NCBI GenBank assembly: GCA_964343605.1
Contig: CAYFKJ010000003.1
Span: forward strand, 124,001 to 188,000
DNA length: 64,000 bases
Reading direction: 5' to 3'
Source of the DNA: CAYFKJ01 sp964343605
GTDB taxonomy: Bacteria > Pseudomonadota > Alphaproteobacteria > UBA2966
Positions 53,383-62,619 of this stretch are shown here, one piece after another. Under the pieces are notes generated by a model. The model ran no database searches. It saw only the letters and a list, made by a program, of their open reading frames with translations, and was not told where the DNA came from. Numbering within the stretch: position 1 is the stretch's first letter; each line of letters begins with the position of its first letter. Position numbers and translations under genes: made by a program.

Positions 53383-56250
53383 ATGTCGAGCACCGCGGCC
53401 AGTGAGGCAGCATCGGGGGTCGAGGCCACACCGCAGTCGGTGCTGGACGTAACTCGGGCTCTGGCGATCGAACTGCATCCGCATAAATCGGCATCTTTGG
53501 AGGTCGGCCTCGACAGTTCCCTGGAGGCGGATATCGGCTTGGACAGCCTGGGTCGCGTCGAACTTTTGATGCGTCTCGAGCGGACATTCGACGTCAATTT
53601 GCCGGAACAGCTCTTGGCCAACGCCGAATCGCCAAGAGATTTGCTTCGCGAAATTGAAAATGCCAGTGGACGGCGGACCTCCTCATCGGAGGGCATGGAA
53701 ATCCGGGTCGCTGGGCTGGACCGGACGTCCGCCCTGCCGTCGGGCGCCACCACCCTCGTCGAGGTTCTGGATTGGCATGTTCTCACCCACCCGGACCGAC
53801 CGCACATGGTTTTCCTGGACGAGGAGGGCGCCGAACATGAGCTCAGCCACGTCGAGTTGCGCGACCGGGCGCGCGAAACAGCGCAAGGGTTGCGTCAGCG
53901 CGGGGTGGCGCCGGGTGATGCCGTGAGCATCATGTTGCCGACCGGATTGGATTTCTTTTACGCTTTCTTCGGGATCCTTATCGCCGGCGCGGTGCCCGTC
54001 CCAATTTATCCGCCGGCGCGGTTGAGCCAATTGGAGGATCATTTGCGCCGTCAGGCCGGGATCCTCGCCAACGCCCGCGTGAAAGTCCTCGTCACGGTTC
54101 CTCAGGCCAAACCGCTGGCGCGCTTCCTCAAGGCCAAGGTGGCGGAACTCGGGTACGTCGAAACCGTCGACGATCTCAGGGAAAGCGTGCCGGAGGGCAC
54201 GGCCTGGCCGGTCCTGAAGGCGGGCGACATCGCCTTCCTGCAATACACCTCCGGCAGCACGGGCAATCCCAAAGGGGTGATGCTGAGCCACGCCAACCTG
54301 CTCGCCAATGTCCGCGCAATGGGGCAGGCGCTGAACGCGGATTCCACCGACGTCTTCGTCAGTTGGCTGCCGCTCTATCACGACATGGGCTTGATCGGGG
54401 CCTGGATGGGAAGCCTCTATCATGCCGTCAAATTGGTAGTGATGTCGCCGCTGACATTCCTGGCCCGTCCCGAACGATGGCTATGGGCCATTCATCGCTA
54501 TCAGGGGTCTCTTTCCGCGGCGCCGAACTTCGCCTATGAACTTTGCCAAAAGAGGATTGCGGCTGAGGATATCGAGGGTCTGGACCTGTCCTCCTGGCGT
54601 GTCGCTGCGAACGGCGCCGAGCCCGTCATACCCAACACCATGCGCGCGTTTGCCGAGCGCTTTTCCGAATACGGGTTTACCCTTGAGGCCATGAAACCAG
54701 TCTACGGATTGGCAGAATCCTCGGTCGGATTGGCCTTTCCCCCGATGGGGCGCGAGCCCCCGATCGACCGGGTGAAGAGGGATGCCTTCACTAAAGGCGG
54801 CAATGCCGTGCCGGCGGACGAAGACGACAACAACGCCCTGGAGTTCGTCGCTTGCGGCTGGCCGTTGCCGGGGCATGAATTCAGGGTTGTAGACGATGCC
54901 GGTCGCGAACTGCCGGAACGCCGAGAGGGCCGCTTCCAGTTCCGCGGCCCGTCTTCGACCACCGGGTACTTTCGCAACCCCGAAGCGACCGCCAGGCTCT
55001 TCGACGGCGACTGGCTCGATACCGGAGATTATGCCTACTTGCTGGCGGGTGACGTTTATCTGACCGGCCGCGCCAAGGACATCATCATCAAGGCTGGCCG
55101 TAATATCTATCCCCAGGAAATTGAACGCGCCGTCGGTGACGTCGATGGCGTTCGCACCGGCTGCGTCGCCGTCTTCGGCAGCAAGGACGAAGGCAGCGGC
55201 ACCGAGCGCCTGGTGGTAATGGCGGAGACCAGGGAAACGGATGCGGAGAAACGCAGCGATATCCGTCGCGATATCGAACTCGCCGCCGGCGATATTCTCG
55301 GCATGCCGCCCGATGACGTTGCCCTCGTCATGCCGCAAGCCGTGCTTAAGACCTCAAGCGGCAAGATCCGCCGGGATGCCAACCGCTTGGCTTACGAAAA
55401 GGGTGCCATCACGCCGCGCCGCCGGGCGGTCTGGATGCAAATCGCGCGGCTCGGGGCGTCATCGGTGATACCCGAAATGAGCCGACTGCTGAGGAGCGTC
55501 GGTGAACATATCTATGCCGGCTGGTGGTGGCTCATGGTGGGGATCTGCGCGGTGCCCGTCTGGCCGCTGGTGTCGCTTGTTCCCAGCAACCGCTTCGGCC
55601 AAATTTTTGTGCGTTGGGCGGCAAAATTCATCTTTGCCCTGACCGGCACGACTCCGCGCGTTCAAGGATTGGAGAATCTGCCGGCCGGCGCCAAGGTTAT
55701 CGTGGCCAATCACTCAAGCTACATGGACCCTCTGGTACTTTTCGCTTCAATTCCGGGGGATTTGGGATTTGCTGCCAAGGGCGAACTAAAAAACTCCTGG
55801 CTGACCAAGTCCTTCGTCGCCCATCTCGGATCGTTGTTCGTCGAGCGATTCGATACGCAGCGCAGCGTGGAGGATTCGTCGCGCATGCTGGACGCCTTGA
55901 AGTCGGGCCGGACGCTGGCCGTGTTTCCGGAAGGGACTTTCGGGCGGATGCCGGGGCTTCTCCCGTTCCGCATGGGTGCCTTCATGGTAGCCGCCGAGGC
56001 GCAAGCGCCGATCATTCCCATGGCGATCAAGGGGACGCGTTTTACCTTGCGGGAGGGATCCTGGTTCCCCCGCCGTACACGCCTCAGCCTGATTATCTGC
56101 CCGGCCGTCGAGCCCGAGGGAGGGGATTGGTCGGCTGCGATCAAACTGAGGGACGCCGCCCGTCAAGCCATGCTGGATGCCGGCGGCGATCCGGATTTGG
56201 CTTTCGAAACGGGTCAGGTCGAAGAGGTGCGCCGCAAGCACCAAACGTAG
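53383..56250 (+). CDS. Trifunctional ACP - fatty acyl-AMP ligase (FAAL-like) - PlsC acyltransferase fusion
   Basis: 955 residues in three domains. An acyl carrier domain (about 15-95) has the phosphopantetheine serine in GLDSLGRVEL. A long adenylation domain (about 110-695) has the loop YTSGSTGNPKGVMLSH, YGLAESSVGL, GDWLDTGDYAYL and SSGKIRR; the PVPIYPPARL strand is FAAL-like. A membrane segment (WWWLMVGICAVPVWPLVSLVP, about 710-730) leads to a PlsC domain with NHSSYMDP (HX4D) and FPEGTFGR. It should activate a fatty acid, load it on its own carrier domain and transfer it to an acceptor lipid at the membrane. The acceptor is not known. Confidence 0.87.
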   Translation: MSSTAASEAASGVEATPQSVLDVTRALAIELHPHKSASLEVGLDSSLEADIGLDSLGRVELLMRLERTFDVNLPEQLLANAESPRDLLREIENASGRRTSSSEGMEIRVAGLDRTSALPSGATTLVEVLDWHVLTHPDRPHMVFLDEEGAEHELSHVELRDRARETAQGLRQRGVAPGDAVSIMLPTGLDFFYAFFGILIAGAVPVPIYPPARLSQLEDHLRRQAGILANARVKVLVTVPQAKPLARFLKAKVAELGYVETVDDLRESVPEGTAWPVLKAGDIAFLQYTSGSTGNPKGVMLSHANLLANVRAMGQALNADSTDVFVSWLPLYHDMGLIGAWMGSLYHAVKLVVMSPLTFLARPERWLWAIHRYQGSLSAAPNFAYELCQKRIAAEDIEGLDLSSWRVAANGAEPVIPNTMRAFAERFSEYGFTLEAMKPVYGLAESSVGLAFPPMGREPPIDRVKRDAFTKGGNAVPADEDDNNALEFVACGWPLPGHEFRVVDDAGRELPERREGRFQFRGPSSTTGYFRNPEATARLFDGDWLDTGDYAYLLAGDVYLTGRAKDIIIKAGRNIYPQEIERAVGDVDGVRTGCVAVFGSKDEGSGTERLVVMAETRETDAEKRSDIRRDIELAAGDILGMPPDDVALVMPQAVLKTSSGKIRRDANRLAYEKGAITPRRRAVWMQIARLGASSVIPEMSRLLRSVGEHIYAGWWWLMVGICAVPVWPLVSLVPSNRFGQIFVRWAAKFIFALTGTTPRVQGLENLPAGAKVIVANHSSYMDPLVLFASIPGDLGFAAKGELKNSWLTKSFVAHLGSLFVERFDTQRSVEDSSRMLDALKSGRTLAVFPEGTFGRMPGLLPFRMGAFMVAAEAQAPIIPMAIKGTRFTLREGSWFPRRTRLSLIICPAVEPEGGDWSAAIKLRDAARQAMLDAGGDPDLAFETGQVEEVRRKHQT

Positions 56251-56318
56251 TTGTCCGGATTGGTTCCGCCGCCGAGCGACGAACGGCGCCCGGCGGTGCC
56301 ATAGCGAAAGGAATTGGT

Positions 56319-57353
56319 ATGTCAGTTTTTGATTCTCCCGCATGGGACCGCCACGAGGGCGTTCATTTTTTTCAGGATCAGGATGCCGGGTTGAGCGCGA
56401 TCATCGCCATCCATTCGACGCGTCTCGGACCGGCCGCCGGCGGTTGCCGCATGCACCCGTATGCCAACGACTCAGACGCACTGTTCGATGCGCTGAGGCT
56501 GTCAAAGGGTATGAGCTACAAGAACGCGCTGGCCAAGGTTCCGTTGGGAGGCGGCAAATCGGTCATTATCGGCGACCCCGCCACGGACAAGACCGAAGCC
56601 CTGTTCAGGGCCTTCGGGCGTGCCGTCGACGGCTTCGGCGGCCGCTATCATACGGGCGAGGACGTCGGAACATCGATACGGGACATGGATTGGGCCGCCA
56701 AGGAAAGCGATTACATCCACGGAACGTCCACCGAAGAATCCGGCGATCCTTCTCCGGCGACGGCAATCGGTGTTTTGGCGGGCATCAAAGCGGCAGTGAA
56801 GCACAAGCTGGGCCGGGCCGATTTGGAGGGCCTGGGCGTCGCCATCCAGGGTGTCGGACATGTTGGCGGGGAACTCGCGCGACTTCTCCATGCGGAAGGC
56901 GCCCGGCTCGTCGTGGCGGACGTCAATGAGAGCGCGGTGGCGCGCTGTGTGGAGGAATACGATGCCGAAGCCGTACTGGTCGATGAAATCATATTGGCCG
57001 ACGTCGAGGTATTCGCGCCGTGTGCCATGGGCGCCGGGATCAACGATCAGACCATCCCCAGGTTCGAATGCGACATCATCGCCGGATCGGCCAACAATGT
57101 TCTGTTGGAAGACCGCCACGGCGCGGCGCTTGCGGAGCGCGGAATTCTCTACGCACCGGATTACGTGATCAACGCCGGGGGCGTCATTTGGGTCGGCGAT
57201 GCAATGGAAAGCGGCTTCAACGAAGAGCGGGCGACAGCCCGGCTGCTGGCCATCGGCGACACGCTGAGCGAAATATTCGAGCGTGCCGAGGCCGGCAATC
57301 GGACGACGAACGAGGTGGCGGACGCCCTGGCCCGGGAAATTCTGGAAAACTAA
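56319..57353 (+). CDS. Glu/Leu/Phe/Val dehydrogenase family protein (leucine or phenylalanine dehydrogenase)
   Basis: 344 residues from ATG 56319 with GGA 6 bp upstream. N-terminal domain: HSTRLGPAAGGCRMHPYAND, LRLSKGMSYKNALAKVPLGGGKSVI with the substrate-binding and catalytic lysines, then RYHTGEDVGTSI. NAD-binding domain: VAIQGVGHVGGELARLL with GxGxxG. It deaminates a branched or aromatic amino acid to the oxo acid with NAD+. It follows the fusion gene by 68 bp. The dadA-like oxidase and amidase downstream suggest amino-acid catabolism. Confidence 0.9.
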   Translation: MSVFDSPAWDRHEGVHFFQDQDAGLSAIIAIHSTRLGPAAGGCRMHPYANDSDALFDALRLSKGMSYKNALAKVPLGGGKSVIIGDPATDKTEALFRAFGRAVDGFGGRYHTGEDVGTSIRDMDWAAKESDYIHGTSTEESGDPSPATAIGVLAGIKAAVKHKLGRADLEGLGVAIQGVGHVGGELARLLHAEGARLVVADVNESAVARCVEEYDAEAVLVDEIILADVEVFAPCAMGAGINDQTIPRFECDIIAGSANNVLLEDRHGAALAERGILYAPDYVINAGGVIWVGDAMESGFNEERATARLLAIGDTLSEIFERAEAGNRTTNEVADALAREILEN

Positions 57354-57374
57354 ACGAATACCCCGGCTCAGGTT

Positions 57375-57716
57375 CTAGCGGGCGGGCGACGGATTGGGCA
57401 GCGGCCAGGGCCAGGGGAACCCTCGCGGCCAGGTCCAGAACGAAATTTCGAGAACCGGTTCCCCGTACTCATCTCGTTCGACAGCCCGGGCGGTATTGTG
57501 CGGCTGGATCCATCGCTTAGCCATGTAATCGTCCCGTAAATCGGGCACGATCCAAGTGGGCAGGGCCTGCTCGAAAAAGGTATCGGCTTCCAAACTGTCC
57601 AGGTCCGAGCCGCCGCACGCGGCCAGTGTCAGGCAATTGACGGCAATGACCCAAACCGCGAGACGGGAACGTATTCCGCCGCGATTTAGGTGCGGATGAC
57701 GACCTTGTTTCGGCAT
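57375..57716 (-). CDS. Small lipoprotein with Trp/Pro-rich tail
   Basis: 113 residues. A hydrophobic signal (RLAVWVIAVNCLTLAACGGS) ends in lipobox LAAC, so the mature protein is lipid-anchored. The tail FWTWPRGFPWPWPLPNPSPAR is unusually rich in Trp and Pro and may contact membrane or carbohydrate. The middle (ALPTWIVPDLRDDYMAKRWI) is not recognised. It starts 3 bp past the end of the dadA-like gene, same orientation, so it is probably co-transcribed. Confidence 0.65.
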   Translation of the reverse strand: MPKQGRHPHLNRGGIRSRLAVWVIAVNCLTLAACGGSDLDSLEADTFFEQALPTWIVPDLRDDYMAKRWIQPHNTARAVERDEYGEPVLEISFWTWPRGFPWPWPLPNPSPAR

Positions 57717-57719
57717 GGC

Positions 57720-58979
57720 CTATTGATACCGCGCCAAAGTCAGGCCGTCGAGTTTGATTTCCGGCTGTCTGCCGGCAATCAGGTCCGCGGTGATCCGCCC
57801 CGAGCCGCAGGCCATCGTCCACCCAAGCGTCCCGTGGCCGGTATTGAGAAACAGGTTGTCGTAGCCGGCCTTACCCAGAATGGGCGGCCCGTCGGGCGTG
57901 ACCGGCCTCAACCCCGTCCAGAACTCGGCTGCCTGATGGTCGCACGAGTCGGGAAAATACTCTTTTCCAACCTCGGCGATGTTGCGGCACCTTGCCCTGT
58001 TCAATTCAAGATCGAAACCGGCGATCTCGGCAGTACCGGCAATCCGCATGCGGCCGCCCAACCGGCTCATGCCGATGCGTTTGTCCTCGTCCGCCAGCGA
58101 GAGGGAGGGTGCCGCAGCGCCATCCGTTATCGGCAGCGTGACGGAATAACCCTTTATCGGATAGATCGGCAGATCGAGTCCGAGCGTTCGAGCGAAGGCA
58201 CGGCTGTAGCTTCCCAGGGCCAGGACGTACGCGTCGGCCTGCAGCGGTTCGTCGTCGCCGTTCAGGCGAATGCCCGTGATCCGGCTCCCCGTACTTTCAA
58301 TCGACTTGATGGATGTGTTGAACCGGAACTCCACGCCCCTGTTCCGGCAAAATTCGGCCAGTTGCTGCGTAAATACGAAGGCGTCGCCGCTTTCGTCGAT
58401 CGAGGAGTGAATGCCGCCCGCTATGCTGACGTTCGAATTCTTCAGTGCGGGCTCCATCTCCAGGCAATCGGCCGCTTCGACGATGTTCTTCGGCGCGCCG
58501 TCGGCGATGCGCTTTTCGGCTGCCGCGGCCGCTGCGGCGAAATTCTTGGGCGAACGGTATAGCGAGAGAAAGCCGTCGGTCCGCTGGTGATACGCGATGC
58601 CGGTGGCGGTTCTGAGTTCGATCAGTTTGTCGAGGCTGTAGTGCACCATCCGTTTGAGCCGTTCGCGGCCCTCGGTCTCGCGGGCATCGGTGCAATGACG
58701 CAGGAACTTCAGACCCCACGACCAAAAGGCCGGATCGAACTTGAACCTCAGGTAGACAGGTGCATCGCTTCGGCCGAGCCAACCCAACGTCTGCCAGGGC
58801 GTTTTCGCCGCCGCCCACGGCGAGGCGTGGGCAATGGCGATAAGACCGGCGTTGGCGAAACTCGTTTCGAGACCGACGCCCGCCTGCCGGTCGATCACCT
58901 CGACGTCGTGGCCTTCCAAACTTAGATAGTAGGCCGTCGAAACGCCGACCACGCCACCACCCAGTACGATTACTTTCAC
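57720..58979 (-). CDS. dadA: D-amino acid dehydrogenase-like FAD oxidoreductase
   Basis: 419 residues from GTG 58979, with GGAGG 8 bp upstream; a longer reading is unlikely. FAD-binding GxGxxG: VIVLGGGVVGVSTAYYLSLEGHDVEVID, then ETSFANAGLIAIAHASPWAAAKTPW, and C-terminal GLRPVTPDGPPILGKAGYDNLFLNTGHGTLGWTMACGSG, all DadA hallmarks. It oxidises D-amino acids to oxo acids, delivering electrons to the respiratory chain. No alanine racemase gene is adjacent. It diverges from the amidase gene. Confidence 0.9.
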   Translation of the reverse strand: MKVIVLGGGVVGVSTAYYLSLEGHDVEVIDRQAGVGLETSFANAGLIAIAHASPWAAAKTPWQTLGWLGRSDAPVYLRFKFDPAFWSWGLKFLRHCTDARETEGRERLKRMVHYSLDKLIELRTATGIAYHQRTDGFLSLYRSPKNFAAAAAAAEKRIADGAPKNIVEAADCLEMEPALKNSNVSIAGGIHSSIDESGDAFVFTQQLAEFCRNRGVEFRFNTSIKSIESTGSRITGIRLNGDDEPLQADAYVLALGSYSRAFARTLGLDLPIYPIKGYSVTLPITDGAAAPSLSLADEDKRIGMSRLGGRMRIAGTAEIAGFDLELNRARCRNIAEVGKEYFPDSCDHQAAEFWTGLRPVTPDGPPILGKAGYDNLFLNTGHGTLGWTMACGSGRITADLIAGRQPEIKLDGLTLARYQ

Positions 58980-59078
58980 GCCATTATCCTCCATCGGGTC
59001 GGCGATGCCCACCGCCGCCCTTGCGCCCCCTGTATTCGCCGTGAACAATAGCGGGGCACAACGGGAGGGAGCAACAAA

Positions 59079-60485
59079 GTGTCAGACGATATCGCCTACA
59101 TGTCCGCCGGCGAAATGACCATGCGCTTCAACAATCGATCCTTGTCGCCGGTGGAAGCCGTCGACGTGGCCCTGAAGCGCATTGAAAAATTCAACGACAA
59201 AATCAACGCGTTCTGCTTTGTCGACGAAAAAGCTGCGCGGGCCGAGGCGAAGAAATCGGAAGACCGCTGGATCCGACAGGTGCCGGTTGGATTGCTCGAC
59301 GGCGTACCGACTTCGATTAAGGACCTGAACCTGGCACGAGGCTGGCCGACGGGGCGGGGGTCATTGACCAGCAAGGGTGATGATGTAGCTGACGAAGACG
59401 CCCCCGCCGTCGCCCGACTGCGGGAAGCTGGAGCGATCCTGATCGGCAAGACGACCAGCCCCGAATTCGGCTGGAAAGGTGTGACCGACAGTCCCCTGAC
59501 GGGGATTACCCGCAATCCGTGGAACCTGGACAAGACGCCGGGCGGTTCGAGCGGCGGCGCCTCAGCCGCCCTGGCGGCGGGAATGGGCGCGTTGGCTCAA
59601 GGCGGCGACGGTGGCGGGTCGATCCGCATTCCCTGCGGCTTCACAGGCATTCCGGGGTTGAAGCCGAGCTTCGGCCGCGTGCCGGTCTATCCGCCCAGTC
59701 CCTATGGCACGCTGAGCCACGTCGGACCCATGGCGCGAACGGTCACCGACCTGGCGCTCATGTTGACCGCCATGGCGAAACCCGATCACCGGGACTGGCA
59801 GGCCTTACCCTATCTCGAGCGGAAGTGGCACGACGGCGTCAGCGAAAGTATCCGCGGCTTGCGCGTCGCCTTCAGCCCCGACCTTGGTTACGCGGAGGTT
59901 GACGGTGAGGTCGCCGACATCGTGGCAACGGCGGTGACGGCCTTTACGGAGCTCGGGGCCAGGGTTGAGAAGTACGATCCCGGGTTCGTTGATCCGACGT
60001 CGGTCTTTCGTGTGATCTGGTGGTCGAGCTCGGCCTATCTGGTGAGTACGCTGCCCGAGGAAAAGGTCGAACTGCTGGAACCCGCCTTTCGGGAGCTCGC
60101 CGAAGAGGGCAGCGAGATAACCATGCTAGAACTTTCCGCCGCCAACGCCGCCCGGGCCAAACTCGGCCAAATCATGAACTTGTTCCATGAGCAATTTGAT
60201 TTGCTGCTGACGCCGACCCTGGCGGTGCCGGCGTTCGATGCTGGACAGCTTGCGCCCGACGGCGATGACGATCCGTTGCGGTGGCTGCGTTGGACGCCCT
60301 TCAGCTATCCCTTCAACATGACTGGCCAGCCGGCGGCGACGGTGCCGTGCGGCTTCACTTCCAAGGGGCTGCCTGTTGGCTTGCAGATCGTCGGTCCGAA
60401 ATTTCGCGACGGCATGGTGCTGCGCGCTGCCCGGGCTTTCGAGCGGGTTCGGCCGCAAACAGCCCGTCCCGAGCTCGATACCTAA
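59079..60485 (+). CDS. Amidase (amidase signature family)
   Basis: 468 residues. The signature GGSSGGASAALAAGMG and the surrounding glycine-rich strand carry the catalytic Ser-cisSer-Lys triad: Lys in PTSIKDLNLARG, Ser in TPGGSSGG. GGDGGGSIRIPCGFTGIPGLKPSFGRVP completes the motif. It hydrolyses a carboxamide to acid and ammonia; close relatives include arylamidases and glutamyl-tRNA amidotransferase A, but no GatB/C is present, so a catabolic amidase is more likely. It overlaps nothing and is followed by the NAD(P)HX repair gene. Confidence 0.9.
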   Translation: MSDDIAYMSAGEMTMRFNNRSLSPVEAVDVALKRIEKFNDKINAFCFVDEKAARAEAKKSEDRWIRQVPVGLLDGVPTSIKDLNLARGWPTGRGSLTSKGDDVADEDAPAVARLREAGAILIGKTTSPEFGWKGVTDSPLTGITRNPWNLDKTPGGSSGGASAALAAGMGALAQGGDGGGSIRIPCGFTGIPGLKPSFGRVPVYPPSPYGTLSHVGPMARTVTDLALMLTAMAKPDHRDWQALPYLERKWHDGVSESIRGLRVAFSPDLGYAEVDGEVADIVATAVTAFTELGARVEKYDPGFVDPTSVFRVIWWSSSAYLVSTLPEEKVELLEPAFRELAEEGSEITMLELSAANAARAKLGQIMNLFHEQFDLLLTPTLAVPAFDAGQLAPDGDDDPLRWLRWTPFSYPFNMTGQPAATVPCGFTSKGLPVGLQIVGPKFRDGMVLRAARAFERVRPQTARPELDT

Positions 60486-60493
60486 CCGGCTTC

Positions 60494-61972
60494 ATGTCTG
60501 CGCCGGAAATCCTCAGTGTCGCCGAGATGTACACCGCCGATCAGGCGGCCATGGCGGCGGGGACGTCCGGCGAAAGTCTCATGGAGGCGGCCGGAGCGGG
60601 GGTTGCCGGCGCCGTTGCCTCACGCTGGCCGGTGGGCCGCGTCGCGATTCTGTGCGGACCCGGCAACAACGGCGGTGACGGGTTCGTGGCGGCCAGGTAT
60701 CTGGGGGAAGCCGGTTGGGACGTTAGCGTCGCGCTGCTCGGTCAACGGGACGCGTTGAAAGGCGATGCCGCCGTCATGGCGCAGCGCTGGACGGGTGACG
60801 TCGAGGCGTTGTCCGCCCAATCGGCGGTAGGCGCCGACGTCGTCGTCGATGCCGTCTTCGGTGCCGGGCTGGCCCGACCGGTCGAAGGCGTGGTGGCTGA
60901 AACGATCGACGCGGTATCGAGGGCGGGGACGCCGGTTGTGGCCGTGGACGTGCCCAGTGGGCTTCATGGGGATTCCGGCCAGGTTCTGGGTACGGCGCTC
61001 AAGGCCGACGCAACCGTCACCTTCTTCCGCCGCAAGCCCGGGCATCTGCTGTACCCCGGCCGTGAGTTGTGCGGAGACCTCGAGGTCGTTGACATCGGCA
61101 TTCCCCACGCCGTTCTGGCGGACATCGGTCCCAACACCTGGGAAAACGATCCCGCCCTTTGGCTTGAACACATACCGGTTCGAGATATGACCGGCCACAA
61201 ATACCAGAGCGGCCATGCCGTGGTTGCCAGTGGCAATGCAGCGAGTTCAGGCGCGGCCCATCTCGGCGCGCTGGCGGCCCTGCGCGTGGGCGCAGGTTTG
61301 GTCACGCTCGCTTGCCCGGCTGACGCCGTGCCGGTTCACGCTGCTCGCACGAGCGCCATCATGACGGCGGTCTGCGACACGCCCGACGAATTCGCCGAGT
61401 TCCTGCCCAAGCGGCGCCATAATGCGGTGTTGCTGGGGCCGGGTAATGGCGTGACCTCGGCCACGCGGCAAAACGTGCTCGCCTCACTGCAAAGCGGTCT
61501 TGCCTGCGTTCTTGATGCGGACGCCCTGACTGTATTCGAAGACAATCCCGGAGAGCTGTTTGCGGCGATACCGGCGTCATGCGTGCTAACCCCTCACAGC
61601 GGGGAGTTTGCACGTCTGTTCGGCGATGAAGATGAAGCGGTGCAAGGCAAGCTGGTGCGGTGCCGGGTGGCGGCGCAAGTCAGCGGCGCCGTCGTCGTGT
61701 TCAAGGGCGCGGACACCGTCGTGGCGGCTCCCGACGGTCAGGCCGTGATCAACACCAACGCTCCGCCGGCACTCGCCACCGCAGGTTCGGGCGACGTTTT
61801 GGGCGGGGTGGTGACAGGTCTGATGGCAAAGGGAATGGCGCCGTTCGAGGCTGCCTGCGCCGGCGTATGGCTGCATGGCGAAGCCGGACGGACCTTGGGC
61901 GTGGGCCTGATTGCGGACGATCTGCCCGAAGCCGTGCCGAAAATCTTGGGGGCATTGACGCCGTCGGCATAA
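60494..61972 (+). CDS. nnr: Bifunctional NAD(P)HX epimerase / ADP-dependent dehydratase
   Basis: 492 residues from ATG 60494. The N-terminal epimerase (YjeF-N) domain carries ILCGPGNNGGDGFVAARYL and the catalytic Asp/Phe region VVVDAVFGAGLARPV; the C-terminal ADP-dependent dehydratase (YjeF-C, ribokinase fold) has GHKYQSGHAVVASG, LLGPGNG, LDADALTVF and AGSGDVLGGVVTGL. It repairs NADHX and NADPHX back to usable cofactor. Both active sites are complete. It is co-directional with the amidase, 8 bp away. Confidence 0.94.
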   Translation: MSAPEILSVAEMYTADQAAMAAGTSGESLMEAAGAGVAGAVASRWPVGRVAILCGPGNNGGDGFVAARYLGEAGWDVSVALLGQRDALKGDAAVMAQRWTGDVEALSAQSAVGADVVVDAVFGAGLARPVEGVVAETIDAVSRAGTPVVAVDVPSGLHGDSGQVLGTALKADATVTFFRRKPGHLLYPGRELCGDLEVVDIGIPHAVLADIGPNTWENDPALWLEHIPVRDMTGHKYQSGHAVVASGNAASSGAAHLGALAALRVGAGLVTLACPADAVPVHAARTSAIMTAVCDTPDEFAEFLPKRRHNAVLLGPGNGVTSATRQNVLASLQSGLACVLDADALTVFEDNPGELFAAIPASCVLTPHSGEFARLFGDEDEAVQGKLVRCRVAAQVSGAVVVFKGADTVVAAPDGQAVINTNAPPALATAGSGDVLGGVVTGLMAKGMAPFEAACAGVWLHGEAGRTLGVGLIADDLPEAVPKILGALTPSA

Positions 61973-62297
61973 CCTTACGCTCGCCGTTTCCCCATCCAGT
62001 CAATTTCTCGTCGGATTAACGCCCCCACTGTCAATTTTCCACAATATGCAGACGTATGTGGAGATGCGGTCGAAACTTGTTGTTCGCCGAAATTAGAATA
62101 CATACATAACCAGTGTCGGGCCGATGGTTGGACTAGGGGCCACCTGACGGAACGGCGATAAAGAGCGGGTTGCAAACCCGCCGAACATGTGCCCGCTTTT
62201 ACCCCATTAGGGGGAGGGTAGGACAGCGCACAACCCGGTTTTTTGGGACGGCGATCCGGCAATATCCCGGACGTCTTGTTGGAAGTTTGGCGCTGTC
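61973..62297. other. 325-bp intergenic region with alternative hairpins
   Basis: No gene is seen between the nnr gene and the small coiled-coil gene. The last half contains two mutually exclusive folds: 62165-62171 with 62175-62181 (7-bp stem, GCA loop) and 62160-62169 with 62192-62201, the latter followed by T residues. A further hairpin uses CCCC (about 62203) and GGGG (about 62210). The stretch may hold a terminator/antiterminator leader; the first part of the region has no recognised feature apart from a DnaA-box-like TTTTCCACA at 62034-62042. Confidence 0.4.
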
Positions 62298-62606
62298 ATG
62301 GATTGTGGTGAAAACGTCGTTACCCTCGATTTCGGAAATCCCGAAACTCTTACGGATCGCCGCTCGGCGGCTTTCGACCGTCTGCAGCAGGCGGTTTCGA
62401 ATATGGAAGCCGAATTGAAAGCTCAGCGGGAGGGCGTGGAACAATACCGCCACAATTTGGAGCGCCTGATGGGCGAGATCACCGAAATGGGGGAGACGTT
62501 CAAGACGTTCCATGACCACATCGGGAACACCAAACTGGGTTCACTCCGGCAAAGTTCGAAGAGACTAGGACAAATCGCCGACGATTGGCTCAACCGCTCC
62601 CGCTAA
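62298..62606 (+). CDS. Small coiled-coil protein, unknown
   Basis: 102 residues. After a short start (MDCGENVVTLDFG) the rest is an uninterrupted helix of heptad character: RRSAAFDRLQQAVSNMEAELKAQREGVEQYRHNLERLMGEITEMGETFKTFHDHIG, ending in a second short helix. It looks like a soluble, oligomerising coiled coil. No known family. Upstream lies a region with alternative hairpins. It is convergent with the hydrolase gene that leaves the window. Confidence 0.65.
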   Translation: MDCGENVVTLDFGNPETLTDRRSAAFDRLQQAVSNMEAELKAQREGVEQYRHNLERLMGEITEMGETFKTFHDHIGNTKLGSLRQSSKRLGQIADDWLNRSR

Positions 62607-62619
62607 TGGGCCTTGTATT

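Noticed and set aside
55524..56318. Upstream extension of the amino-acid dehydrogenase
   Set aside because: It overlaps the PlsC part of the fusion gene; ATG 56319 has a ribosome site and begins the domain.
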